Assembly: GCA_030063045.1 (NCBI GenBank)
Contig: JAQSEB010000031.1
Coordinates: forward strand, 372,001-436,000
Source of the DNA: Pratylenchus scribneri
Lineage: Eukaryota; Nematoda; Chromadorea; Rhabditida; Pratylenchidae
Direction: 5' to 3'
Length of the DNA stretch: 64,000 nt
Shown here in pieces: positions 48,192 through 59,093 of the stretch (positions are counted from its first letter, which is position 1; the number at the start of each line of letters is the position of its first letter). The notes under the pieces were generated by a model. It ran no database searches. It saw only the letters and a program-made list of their open reading frames with translations, and was not told the DNA's origin. The translations under genes were made by a program, and so were the position numbers.

Positions 48192-49042
48192 TCAGCCAAA
48201 ACGCAAAAAATTTGGATTTGGTTGGCGCAATTCCCTCTCAAATGCCTCCTCTTCCATTGCCAACAATTCGGCTGAAAATATAAATAAAATATTAGCAAAT
48301 TGGTCAATTCTTATTAGGAGGAAGAACAACAAATGAATGGTTTTTTAAAGCCGAATGATTATTCCAAAATATTCAAATGGTTTCATTGAACAATTCCCTA
48401 CCCAAATTTTCTATCCATTCCCACCTTCCGGTGCTCTTCCAAAACGCAGGAAATTATTTGCCTTTGGCCCACTTCTGCCAAATCGAATCAAACTTGGTTC
48501 CACCATTTCACCAATTCCTCCTCCTCCTCTATTATTATTATTGCCCAATTTATTTACTGCCTCAGGCGTTCGGCCAAATCGCAAAAAATTCGGTTCGGAT
48601 GCCGACTTTCCTGATGGAAAATATGAAGGATTAAATAATCGGCTTAAAAAGTGATAGGAATAATCGAACCGAATCTGAGGAAATTGGCAGATTGTGCCGG
48701 GACCCTTTTCTCATATTCAAAATGCATTGGTGGAATTGAGCGACCGAATCGAAGGAAATTTGGATCCGCTTGAAGGGCCAACGGATTTGGGCCAAGTGGG
48801 CCCAATTGATGGTGGGAATCGGCGGCGGTGGCATCGACCACATTTTGTGACTGAATTGACTTTTAGGGGGAAACTGTGATGGATTGAATGGAACTAATTT
48901 ATAACTCCCTCCCAATGAATTCATTCGCCAATGGAATGAATCCCATTTTGAACTATTTTAAAGGGGATTGCGCATTCATTACCTGCCCTAAAGTGCAAAT
49001 GCAGAGCATAGCCATGGAACTGAGGAACATCAATTCAGTCAT
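48192..49042 (-). CDS. flp-1: FMRFamide-like neuropeptide precursor FLP-1
   Basis: Four exons (49042-48983, 48850-48670, 48610-48425, 48271-48192). The signal peptide MTELMFLSSMAMLCICTLGQ precedes a spacer. Amidated RFG repeats follow, each flanked by Arg or Lys: ADPNFLRFG-R, VPAQSANFLRFG-K, SASEPNFLRFG-R, EPSLIRFG-R, SGPKANNFLRFG-R and the terminal QPNPNFLRFG-stop. The PNFLRFG core is the flp-1 signature. Most sites look monobasic, with one KR before VPAQSA. The third and fourth exons split a Gly codon or spacer, keeping frame. The open frames on the opposite strand are shadows of this gene. Peptides are secreted from neurons and act on GPCRs to modulate locomotion. Confidence 0.9.
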
Positions 49043-49700
49043 TTCCAACGGGGATTCTTGGATGGAGGTTTTTGGGATTGGATTCCTCCTCTTGGAATGG
49101 GAGTGGGAATAATTTTGTGTGCAAATGGAATATTATGGTCGCCCGAAATGCCCTTGGGGCAAATTTATAGATGGAATGAATGGCATAATTGGTGGATTAC
49201 TGTGCCCCACATTTGGGTCCATCTTCATGGAATTTTGAATAGAAAGAAAGGGTCATCATCAATGGGGCGAATAATTGAATTTGCGCACATAAAATGAATG
49301 TGTTATTTGGAATTAAAATTAAGCTAGGGATGGGGGGGGGGGGGGGTGATGGCGCAAATCGGCAGAATATTTCCTCCAAAAATTCTTCGGCCCATCCAAA
49401 CATAAATTCCTCCGCCCCAGGGACCATCTGGGTCCTCCCTTCCTCAGGGCACATTCAAAGGGTAAAAGGGGAATGATGCAAATGCCAAATGATGACCTTA
49501 TTTTGGGAATTTTGTAAATTCATTTTGTGCCGTCATTTTCTTAATTTAGATTTTTGGGCACAAATTATTTATTATTAAAATGTACAATAAAATTACAATT
49601 TGGGAACAATTTTAGATGGGAGACAAAATCAATTTGAGCTTAACAAAAAATGAAAATTTTGATAAATAAATATTTTGATCCTTCTTTTGGCAAAAATTCA
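49043..49700. other. Intergenic between slo-1 3' end and flp-1 5' end
   Basis: No gene seen. It holds the flp-1 promoter side and the slo-1 3' UTR, with a G15 tract. Short ORFs on both strands are incidental. Confidence 0.5.
49332..49346. repeat. G15 homopolymer
   Basis: Run of 15 G between flp-1 and slo-1. Confidence 0.95.
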
Positions 49701-52700
49701 TCAGGCGAACAATCTTTCACCGGAAACGCTGGTCCCTCCACCGACGCCTCCATCACTGCTTCCAAATGTTTCAAATTTTGAATATCCAAAGTCGAATTGT
49801 TCCAATACATAAACACTGTCACTCATCAGAAGGCGCAATTCGGCCGGTGGATTTGTTATCACCTGAAATTTATTTGTAATTATTTTTATTAAATGCATTT
49901 GAACATTATTAACTCTTTTAGTCGTAATCAAGGGCTAAAATTGTTTTGGGTGAGAGCTGGGAATCTAATCCCCCCCCCCCCCCCCCCACCGTAGTGGCCT
50001 AATAAACGGAATAGGGATTAATGTGACTGGACTTTTATTTATCAATTGGGCGTGAAAATAGAAATTATAAAACCATCGAAAGGACCAACCATTGGATAGG
50101 AAAAAGTGATTTATAAATGTGGATTGAGGCAATATTTGATTGAGAGGATAGCCAATCAGCAGGGAGATTGGGGCAAAAAAGTGAGGGTACAGTAGGAGAA
50201 ATAGGAAAGGTCCGGGGAATGACAAATTCCTTCCCTCTTTAATCTTTGAGCATAAATCCATCCATCCAAATTTAGTCCATTCCAAAACTAAACCCACATA
50301 TCGTTTGTTCGACTCCATTGATGCCTGATCATGCAGCCTGTAAAGGCCAATACACAATTGGCCATATTTCTTTAAAGCAATGCTGAACATTTCCCCATAG
50401 GTTGAGCCGGTGGCAATTCCCTCGTATGGCTGGCTGCTCAATGCGATTTGGGCAATTCGGCATCGATCCCGATTGGAGAGTGTTTCCTGGGTGCTATATC
50501 CACCACGAAGACCGGCACCCTCGGCCAGGATTAATTCCTGAAAAAGTTGAAATATTTTAAAAAGTGAAATGGAATGGAATGAGTGGAAGGTCTATATAAA
50601 ATACAGAGATACTACATAAATACTCTAATATTTATTACCCATAATTGAATTTTAATTTGTTAATGATTAATTTTATTTTTGATGTAAAATTGTCAAAACT
50701 GACTAATTCGGGTGTGGCTCCGCCAGTGACCAGTGTTCGAATTAGGGTCAGTGCAGAATCATTGAAATATGTGGTGGACATTAGGGAGTCAAGGACGGAA
50801 ATGGCCTTTGTGAATAAAAATGGAATATTAATATTATTTTAATGGCAAATAATTACAAATGCAGTGCCGCAGGCAAATGGCTGCGTCAAATACAATTCAG
50901 TGTCCGGCTGAATTCAAAAGGGAAATCTCAAATTTATTGGCTGGACTCACATCGTCATCATCATCTTGGTCCAAAAATTGAACATTTGAATCATTGACCA
51001 ATTCGGTGATCATTGGCACATTTGTCCCACTTCGGACCCCAATCAATGGACGCTTAATATTATTTTATTAATTAAAAAATTTAATAATAAATTTACCTGT
51101 CCAAGTACGGACATTGCCCTCCCACCAACGATGCTGCCTGCCGGCGACATTCCAGGCACAATCCTTTGCACCGGAACACCCAATGTCAAATTGTCGTCAA
51201 ATTGCATTGCTTTGATGTTCAAACTGGCCAAAATTGCCTCCTTGTCCGCCAATGTTGGGTCCTCATTTGGGTTTGGGATTCGGGCACTGATGATGACGCA
51301 CATTACGCATAAATTGATGTTCACTGCACGCAAATCGGCACGAGAAAGTGGATTGCCCTTAAATTTATTGAAATTATTTTGATTATTAAATGGAAATTAT
51401 TTACATTTAAGATTGAAATTTTAGGCAAATTGTGCAATGTTTTCCATTCATGCCGTAAATATTCCACATCCCCAACAATGACAACATGTTTTAATTCATG
51501 ATAATGGAAATTGGATGCCCGAAGGGGCATAATGAAATTACGAAGGCCAATCAAAGGGGAATCCTTGTCGGCGAAAAGGCACACAACAACATGTCCATTT
51601 AAAACGGTCATTGCTGCCTAAAAATATATTAAATTAATATATTCTATTTTTGGGATATACTTGATTCCTGTCCAAAATGCATTCTTCAATGCTTCGTGCC
51701 GAACACCTTGAATTAATTTAATTGGAAATTGTCCCAAAAAAGGCTTAAACCAATGGAACATTCCAGTGCTGTCATATTTCATGTCTTGTTGTTCGAAAAT
51801 ATCTGGACCGCCCCCTTCTCTGCCCCCGGTATCAAAATTGATGATTTGTCCGCCCCGAGGAGGTCCCATTGATGAATTGTTGAGCAAATCCAAATCGGAT
51901 CGACCAATTGAACCATTGTTTATTCTTGGCCCAGCACCAGTTATTGTTGAGGCAATGGCAGCTTAAATTTAACATATATTATATGGTCACTGCCAATGAT
52001 GCCTAAAAGCCTTTCCTATTCGTTCTACCGTACTCCATTTTTGCCTATCAATCAAATATTTCCCTAATCTGCCTTTTAAACCCACCCTTTTTCCTCTCCC
52101 AAATCTTTTGTCAAATTTTCTTGTACAATTTATAAAATAATGATTTAAAATCGAGTTCCCCTTATCCCATTCATTGGGCTAATGGGGTGCTTAGACTTCG
52201 GGCAAAGGCCCAGGGCGAGAGCCTAGGCCTTTTTCTAGCCCCGAAATACTTTAGCCCAAGATTAGGGCTAATAAAGGAAAATCAGAATAATGCAAAATAA
52301 AAAGAATGGGGCAAAAACACAATTACAAATCAGAATGGGGCAAAAACACAATTACAAATCAGAATGGGGCAAAAACACAATTACAATTCAGAATGGGGCA
52401 AAAACATAATTACAAATCAGAATGGGGCAAAAACACAATTACAAATCAGAATGGGGCAAAAACACAATTACAAATCAGAATGGGGCAAAAACACAATTAC
52501 AAATCAGAATGGGGCAAAAACACAATTACAATTCAGAATGGGGCAAAAACATAATTACAAATCAGAATGGGGCAAAAACACAATTACAAATCAGAATGGG
52601 GCAAAAACACAATTACAAATCAGAATGGGGCAAAAACACAATTACAAATCAGAATGGGGCAAAAACACAATTACAAATCAGAATGGGGCAAAAACACAAT

Positions 52701-55700
52701 TACAAATCAGAATGGGGCAAAAACACAATTACAAATCAGAATGGGGCAAAAACACAATTACAAATCAGAATGGGGCAAAAACACAATTACAAATCAGAAT
52801 GGGGCAAAAACACAATTACAAATCAGAATGGGGCAAAAACACAATTACAAATCAGAATGGGGCAAAAACATAATTACAATTCAGAATGGGGCAAAAACAC
52901 AATTACAATTCAGAATGGGGCAAAAACACAATTACAATTCAGAATGGGGCAAAAACATAATTACAATTCAGAATGGGGCAAAAACATAATTACAATTCAG
53001 AATGGGGCAAAAACATAATTACAATTCAGAATGGGGCAAAAACACAATTACAAATCAGAATGGGGCAAAAACACAATTACAAATCAGAATGGGGCAAAAA
53101 CACAATTACAAATCAGAATGGGGCAAAAACACAATTACAAATCAGAATGGGGCAAAAACACAATTACAAATCAGAATGGGGCAAAAACACAATTACAAAT
53201 CAGAATGGGGCAAAAACATAATTACAATTCAGAATGGGGCAAAAACACAATTACAAATCAGAATGGGGCAAAAACACAATTACAATTCAGAATGGGGCAA
53301 AAACATAATTACAATTCAGAATGGGGCAAAAACATAATTACAATTCAGAATGGGGCAAAAACATAATTACAATTCAGAATGGGGCAAAAACACAATTACA
53401 AATCAGAATGGGGCAAAAACACAATTACAATTCAGAATGGGGCAAAAACATAATTACAAATCAGAATGGGGCAAAAACACAATTACAAATCAGAATGGGG
53501 CAAAAACACAATTACAATTCAGAATGGGGCAAAAACATAATTACAAATCAGAATGGGGCAAAAACACAATTACAAATCAGAATGGGGCAAAAACACAATT
53601 ACAATTCAGAATGGGGCAAAAACATAATTACAAATCAGAATGGGGCAAAAACACAATTACAAATCAGAATGGGGCAAAAACACAATTACAAATCAGAATG
53701 GGGCAAAAACACAATTACAAATCAGAATGGGGCAAAAACACAATTACAAATCAGAATGGGGCAAAAACACAATTACAATTACAATTCAACTTTCTGGAAA
53801 ACTTAATAATTAATTGTCAATGTCAATAATGTTCTATAATGGCCTTTTCCATTCGCCCTACTGTACCCCTACTTTTGCCTAATCGCCCTATCAATCAAAT
53901 ATTGCCCCTAGCTACATTTTAACTCCACCTTTTTCCTCTCCTAAATCCTTTTCCCTTTGATTCTCATATTGAATTATTTAAAGTCGAGTTACTTTTATCT
54001 TCTACCCGTTCGTTCATTGAACCACCGGGGCCTAGGCCCTTGGCCCCAAAACACTTTAGTCTTATTAGATTAGGATTAGGACGGCTAAAATTCACCTCTT
54101 TTCATCAATGCTTTTCCGCCTTTTCGAAACAGCGACAAATTTTTGCATTTGCATTTTTTGATTAATGAAACGTCGAAAACATCCGCATGGCAAATTTTGC
54201 ACCAATAAAATGCTCTAAAATGGGGGAATGGATTCATTCAATGATCCAATTCACAATTTACCTTTTGACTTCATCCGCCGATTGGGCAATGAAAAAACCC
54301 TGGGTTTGGGGTTGAATTATTGTGGCTGGGCCTGGATTGATTGCAATATTGCATTCCTTCTTCTCATCATCTTTTAGCTCAATGGCCAAAAGGAGAAGGC
54401 CCAAACGGGTGAACAAAAGTCTGCAAAAAAATACAAATTGAATTTCATTCGGATATAAAATAATAAATTAAAATAAAATTTACTGGATGAATGGAATGGA
54501 ATGGAATAGGTGAATGAATGTACAAAATATATATGTGCCAACTTACTGTGCCGCATCCGGGAATCGCATGCCAACAAAACTTTGGGACAATGTTTCCGTG
54601 TACATTTCCATTCCGGCCCCGCATAAATATAGTGAAAGCCAATCCGGAGTATGTTTTGACTGGAATTTGAGGAAAAAAAGGAAATTGAATCCAACAATAA
54701 ATAAGAGAGAGGAGCACAAGGGACATTTTGGACAAAAGATGGGCGCAAACATGAATTGAACGAATAAATGTGAATGGAATGGGACAATTTGAAGTAATTT
54801 GTCAATCACACACAAAACACAATTAAATGGACCAATGCAAATTCAAATGCAAAAAAAAAAACTCACTCGGCTGCATCCGGGAATCGCATCCCTGCAAAAC
54901 TGTTGGACATTGTTTCCGTGTACATTTCCATTCCTTTGAATGAATGAATGGATTGTTTGTCGTTTTCCATTTACCTGCTCCCCGCAAATATTCATTCAAC
55001 CATTCTGGAGTATGTGGCGACTAAAAAATAATCGACGAATATTTTTAGTGTTTTTAATTTTGGCAAGTTATTAACATTTTCAGAAGGCATGCAAAATTTA
55101 TCCAATAGGGATATTTGTCTAATTGTGCCAAAAAGTTGAAAAATCTTGTATCGTATTTTGTATTTTCTCTATTGAAAAAGCCCCTTTTGGTCTTTGAAAA
55201 TGATAAACCCTGGGGGCGAAATGCGGTAGTTGGATTCTTTGCTAATTTCAGTGATGAAAAACATAAAATAATTTGTTTGAATTAATTTAAATTGTTGTTT
55301 TAAATGAATGCAAAGCAAAAAAGCAATCAACGAATAATAATAAATTATTTATGAATTTACGGTTTTGAATGAGCGCATTGCAAACAAATTTGCCATCATT
55401 GTGGAGAATCCGGGCGCCAAACAAGATTGGGCAATAAAACCCAGTTTTAATTCAGCCAAACAAATGACGTCATCGCCTCGACGCCAATCCCAGCTGGGAA
55501 TATTCAGCAAATAAGCCTAAAATTGAAATATTAAAATCGAATTAATTAAAGCAACCTTATTGTGGTATTGCATAAGTTGGCAAATTACTCGAATTTCGGA
55601 TGAGTAATTTTTAATGCTGATAACCCGCATAATATTTGCCGCATCCTCCGCATCCGGATCAGAACTGTATTTATTGGCCAATACCAAACAGGCGTCCGCC

Positions 55701-58061
55701 TCGTCCACTTTCACTCGGGTCAAATCAATTGAATCCATCACAGTGCCTAAATAAAATAAAAATGATTTTCGAATAATGCCTATTTACCGGTGAAGAATTC
55801 AACTTTAGTGAAATGCCTTTTGAAGAGGCCCTTTAATAAAAAGACAAGGTTTTAAAAGTGAATTCATTTGAGGGAAACCTCCAATTCGAGGTCTGGCACA
55901 ACTCGATGAAGGAAAACGACCTCAACATCCACATCCTCACGATCTTCGTGCAAAAAGTCCTGCAGAAAATGTGACACCGATTCATAGTTGATATGCCTGT
56001 GGAGAATAAATTACTTTCATTTAAATATAATTTGGTAATTGAATATAGAATGCAATAAATAGTGAATTATTATTTTAGTTTCATTTCAATTTAATCCATC
56101 ACTAATCCCTCATCCTTCCCCATCCATCCATTGCACTCACCCACAAACGACAATATGCCTTTTCCCATGTTCCCCTTTGTATTCGCCACCGTATTTTTGC
56201 CGATTCCCAATTAGTTCGGCAATTTCGGGTACCTTAATTTTAAATTAATTTCCAATTATTCAATTCCCATTCAAATTTCTCACAAATGATGCGAACATTG
56301 CCAAACCGCCAAGAATGAAGAATACCATGAATCCCCGTCCGAGCACCGTTGTACAATACTGAAATGAGTGAATAATTGATGAGTATTTTTGATTGTGCCT
56401 TAAGGGAAAATCCCAATCCCCATGAAAATGAACTTGAAAAAGAATATTTCTCCCTTTTAAATGAAACAAACAATATCTCCGTAGCCAACAGTGGACATTG
56501 TGACCAACAGGAAATAAACACAATCCGGATATGAAATTCGATGGGAATTGACAAAATCCCTGTGAATAAATGAATTAATTAATTCATTCCTTTTTTTGTT
56601 CATTTCCAACTTCCAAGGGTCGCCGCTGTTCTCCAACAAATGAATTACACCGGCACCGGCCAAACATGTGGAAATGAAGATTGAAAGGAGTTGGGTGAGC
56701 CGAATGGAGGAGGAGGTCTTCAAAATGTTCAAATATTGCAGAATGTCGGGTACGGTCATCAGGCGAAGGGCACGCAAAAAACGGAGACCTTTAAATTTAG
56801 ATAAATAATTAATTTTGGGAGAAGGAATGAACCAATCCAATTACGCTCCAAATAAATGGCAACAAATGAGGGAGGAATTGTGAAAAAGTCCACAAAACTG
56901 TAACGATCCAAAAGGAACCAAACTTTGTCGGAGGCGGCAATGAAACGAATGAAGAAATAAATTAGGAAGAAAATGTTGAAACCTACAAAAATGAATGGAA
57001 TTCATTTTTTAAATAATTTACCAAGGTCAATTTGCTGGGTTGGGCTTTCACTCCTGCAAAAATTGTTAATATTATTCAAATAAGAGGGAGGAAATGGACC
57101 AGGGGACACAAGTTTCCACTTGGAATGAATCTTTGTAGGTGTCAATGAAGTAAATGATCAGTGAACCAATTGAGAGCAAAAAGACCAGCACCACCAAAAT
57201 TCGACCTTTTAATTAATTTATAATGGCATTTTTGGGAAAAGTTGAATTAAATGCAAAAATGATGGCCCAAAGGTATTTTAAAAATTCATTTTAATTTGAC
57301 TAAATAGTAAATACCCCATTTGCTCTCTATCTTCTCTAGAGTGGAATCCTAATAGAATACGGTAATCAAAAAATGGGGCTTCGTTTTCCCTTCGTTTTCC
57401 CTTTTCATTATTTCACTCACCTGTCATGCTTTGTCCGGAAATTAATTCACTTAAAATTGGAATTAATTATTTAACCAAAATATTATAAATTCACCCGGCC
57501 CAATCCTTTGCCTCCGTCATCCACCCAATTTGGACGGGTTCATCCTTGCGCATTCCATCCGTCGCCGTCCCTCCTTTTCCACCCTTTTGCTTGAATCCCT
57601 CAATATCTTCGGCGGAAACCAACGGTTCCGGCCCTCCGCCTCGTTCTCTTTGCTGGAAGCAAACATGCGTCACAATTCGCCAAATCACCACCAAAAGCAT
57701 GGAAACGCAGAATGTGACGATGGAGGAGAGCAAAAAACACCAATATTTGCGCTGAAAATATTCAACGAAAAATAATAAATAAAATGTTAATAAATTAGAA
57801 TGTGTCCATTATTTTAGAATTTCGACCCCCGGGATGTGAATATAAAGTATTATCATTCACCTGTTCCAAACATTTTCGCTCCATTTCGGTCAAATCTAAA
57901 TATGCCCTGGATATGTTGCAATGCCTAACAAATATTCAAAAATAATTCCAATAAACAATAACAAAAATCAACATTGCCGGATATCCATATGAACTTTGAT
58001 ATGATTGATGGCCATAGCCGCCACCTCCGCCCTTTTGTTGTTGCTGATAATAGTCACCCAT
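49701..58061 (-). CDS. slo-1: SLO-1, large-conductance Ca2+-activated K+ channel
   Basis: BK channel alpha subunit; known in nematodes as a presynaptic regulator and the target of emodepside. About 25 exons. The N-terminus is Gln/Gly/Tyr-rich ([20 protein letters not shown]), then S0 ([19 protein letters not shown]) and [17 protein letters not shown]1 is [25 protein letters not shown]4 is [20 protein letters not shown], and the pore filter is [11 protein letters not shown]1 includes [17 protein letters not shown] and [20 protein letters not shown]. Then [10 protein letters not shown] and the RCK2 start ([20 protein letters not shown]). The Ca bowl [15 protein letters not shown] is intact. It ends [16 protein letters not shown]...ERLFA at the TGA at 49701-49703. 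An exon is duplicated at 54547-55020, and an intron holds a large minisatellite. Confidence 0.93.
49970..49987. repeat. C18 homopolymer in a slo-1 intron
   Basis: Run of 18 C on the plus strand (G18 on the transcribed slo-1 strand) in the intron between the exons ending NKRY and beginning VITNPP. Confidence 0.95.
52010..52290. repeat. Left flanking direct repeat of the minisatellite
   Basis: The sequence left of the array resembles the sequence right of it (53835-54090) in the same orientation. Shared words in order include CTACCGTACTCC/CTACTGTACCCC, TATCAATCAAATATT, TTTTTCCTCTCC, AAATC and a CCTAGGCC..AGCCC/GGCCCC stretch, then CTTTAG and a GATTAGGxxxAxTAAA-like end. Copies are diverged, so this is an old duplication or two ends of a decayed repeat. 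Confidence 0.6.
52305..53790. repeat. 29-bp minisatellite, about 51 copies, in slo-1 intron
   Basis: Unit is 29 bp, starting AATGGGGCAAAAACACAATT and ending ACAAATCAG. Variants differ only at two positions (CACAATT or CATAATT; AAATCAG or ATTCAG). Because 29 is not a multiple of three and the unit has no stop in any plus-strand frame, all three frames stay open for up to ~200 codons. It lies in the 2.1-kb slo-1 intron 51963-54095. A second array of the same unit is at 58857-59093. Confidence 0.97.
53835..54090. repeat. Right flanking direct repeat of the minisatellite
   Basis: Diverged partner of 52010-52290, in the same orientation; it ends just before the splice donor (54093-54095) of the slo-1 intron. 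Confidence 0.6.
54547..55020 (-). repeat. slo-1: Duplicated alternative exon cassette in slo-1 RCK1
   Basis: Cassette A is one 113-nt exon (54547-54659) encoding [20 protein letters not shown] and ending [16 protein letters not shown]. Cassette B is 113 nt split by a 41-nt intron (54975-55020 plus 54867-54933), encoding [20 protein letters not shown] and ending [16 protein letters not shown]. Same length and phase, about 75% identical residues, adjacent. This is the layout of mutually exclusive exons, with B upstream of A in transcription. Confidence 0.85.
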
Positions 58062-58856
58062 ATTGATAGATGTTTGCACTTTTAAACAACAAATTGGATG
58101 ATAATGACAAATAAGTTCATTTCTTTTGCTTTGTTGATGATATTATGATGCCAAGACGAAATGAAATTGAAGAAAATTGGTTCATAATTTGCCTCTGGAA
58201 ATAGATGGATGCTTGAATGGATGGATGGGAAAATGTTTGAAATATATTTGTTTTTGCCGCAATTAGCTTTGCTTATATTGGATGTCATTTTTGGTTTATT
58301 TGAGTGAGTTTTTTGATGTTAAAATTGCAAATAGATTGAGAAAAGAACGGCGAAATGTGATGGATTCTGTGGGCAAAATGGAATTGGAAGTGACGGAAAA
58401 TGGGCGAATGGGGAACTGCCTTAAGCCTTTTCAAGGTTGCGAATCCAAAGAGAGAGAAGGGGGACCATAGGAAGTGGATAAAAGGTGCCGACCAAAAACT
58501 ACTTCAAGCATTTTCCGGTACAAATTGCAAAGCTTAGCAACTGACATAGCCAAAAGTATGCTATTTATAATAGAGGGCAATAATTTTGCATTAATTTTTC
58601 TTATTTATAATGGATGGGAAATGTATTTGAGGCATTTTCTAGTCTAAAATAAAAAATAATTCAATGGTTTTCGCTTAAAATCATGCGGGAAACATGCTCA
58701 AAAATATCGAACCAGCCAAATGGAAAAATTGAGGGGAAAAGCACTAAAGTTCCCTGAAATATTCCTTGGGAACATATTTTTTCATTTCGTCTTATTCCAT
58801 GCTCGTTTATCTTTGCCAGAATTTATTCGATGGCCGCAACGATGGCCGCAAATGAG
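58062..58856. other. Upstream region of slo-1
   Basis: AT-rich, presumably promoter. No convincing gene on either strand. Confidence 0.5.
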
Positions 58857-59093
58857 GCAAAACACAATTACAAATCAAAATGGGGCAAAAACACAATTAC
58901 AAATCAGAATGGGGCAAAAACACAATTACAAATCAGAATGGGGCAAAAACACAATTACAAATCAGAATGGGGCAAAAACACAATTACAAATCAGAATGGG
59001 GCAAAAACACAATTACAAATCAGAATGGGGCAAAAACACATTTACAAATCAGAATGGGGCAAAAACACAATTACAAATCAGAATGGGGCAAAA
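58857..59093. repeat. Second 29-bp minisatellite array, about 8 copies
   Basis: Same 29-bp unit as the slo-1 intron array, in the same orientation, about 0.8 kb upstream of the slo-1 start. The flanking DNA does not resemble the flanks of the large array. Units are almost all the CACAATT...AAATCAG type; one has CACATTT. Confidence 0.95.

Noticed and set aside
48121..48654. Two plus-strand ORFs with KRKKFGFG and PKRRKLFAFG motifs resembling a neuropeptide precursor
   Set aside because: They are antisense shadows of the flp-1 RFG repeats on the minus strand, which have a signal peptide and proper splicing.
52305..53790. CRISPR-like array
   Set aside because: Units are contiguous with no unique spacers, and the host is a eukaryote; it is a minisatellite.
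52305..53829. Long repeat-protein ORFs (up to 198 aa) over the 29-bp array
   Set aside because: All three frames are open only because the unit lacks stops; the array lies in a slo-1 intron on the other strand and has no gene signals.
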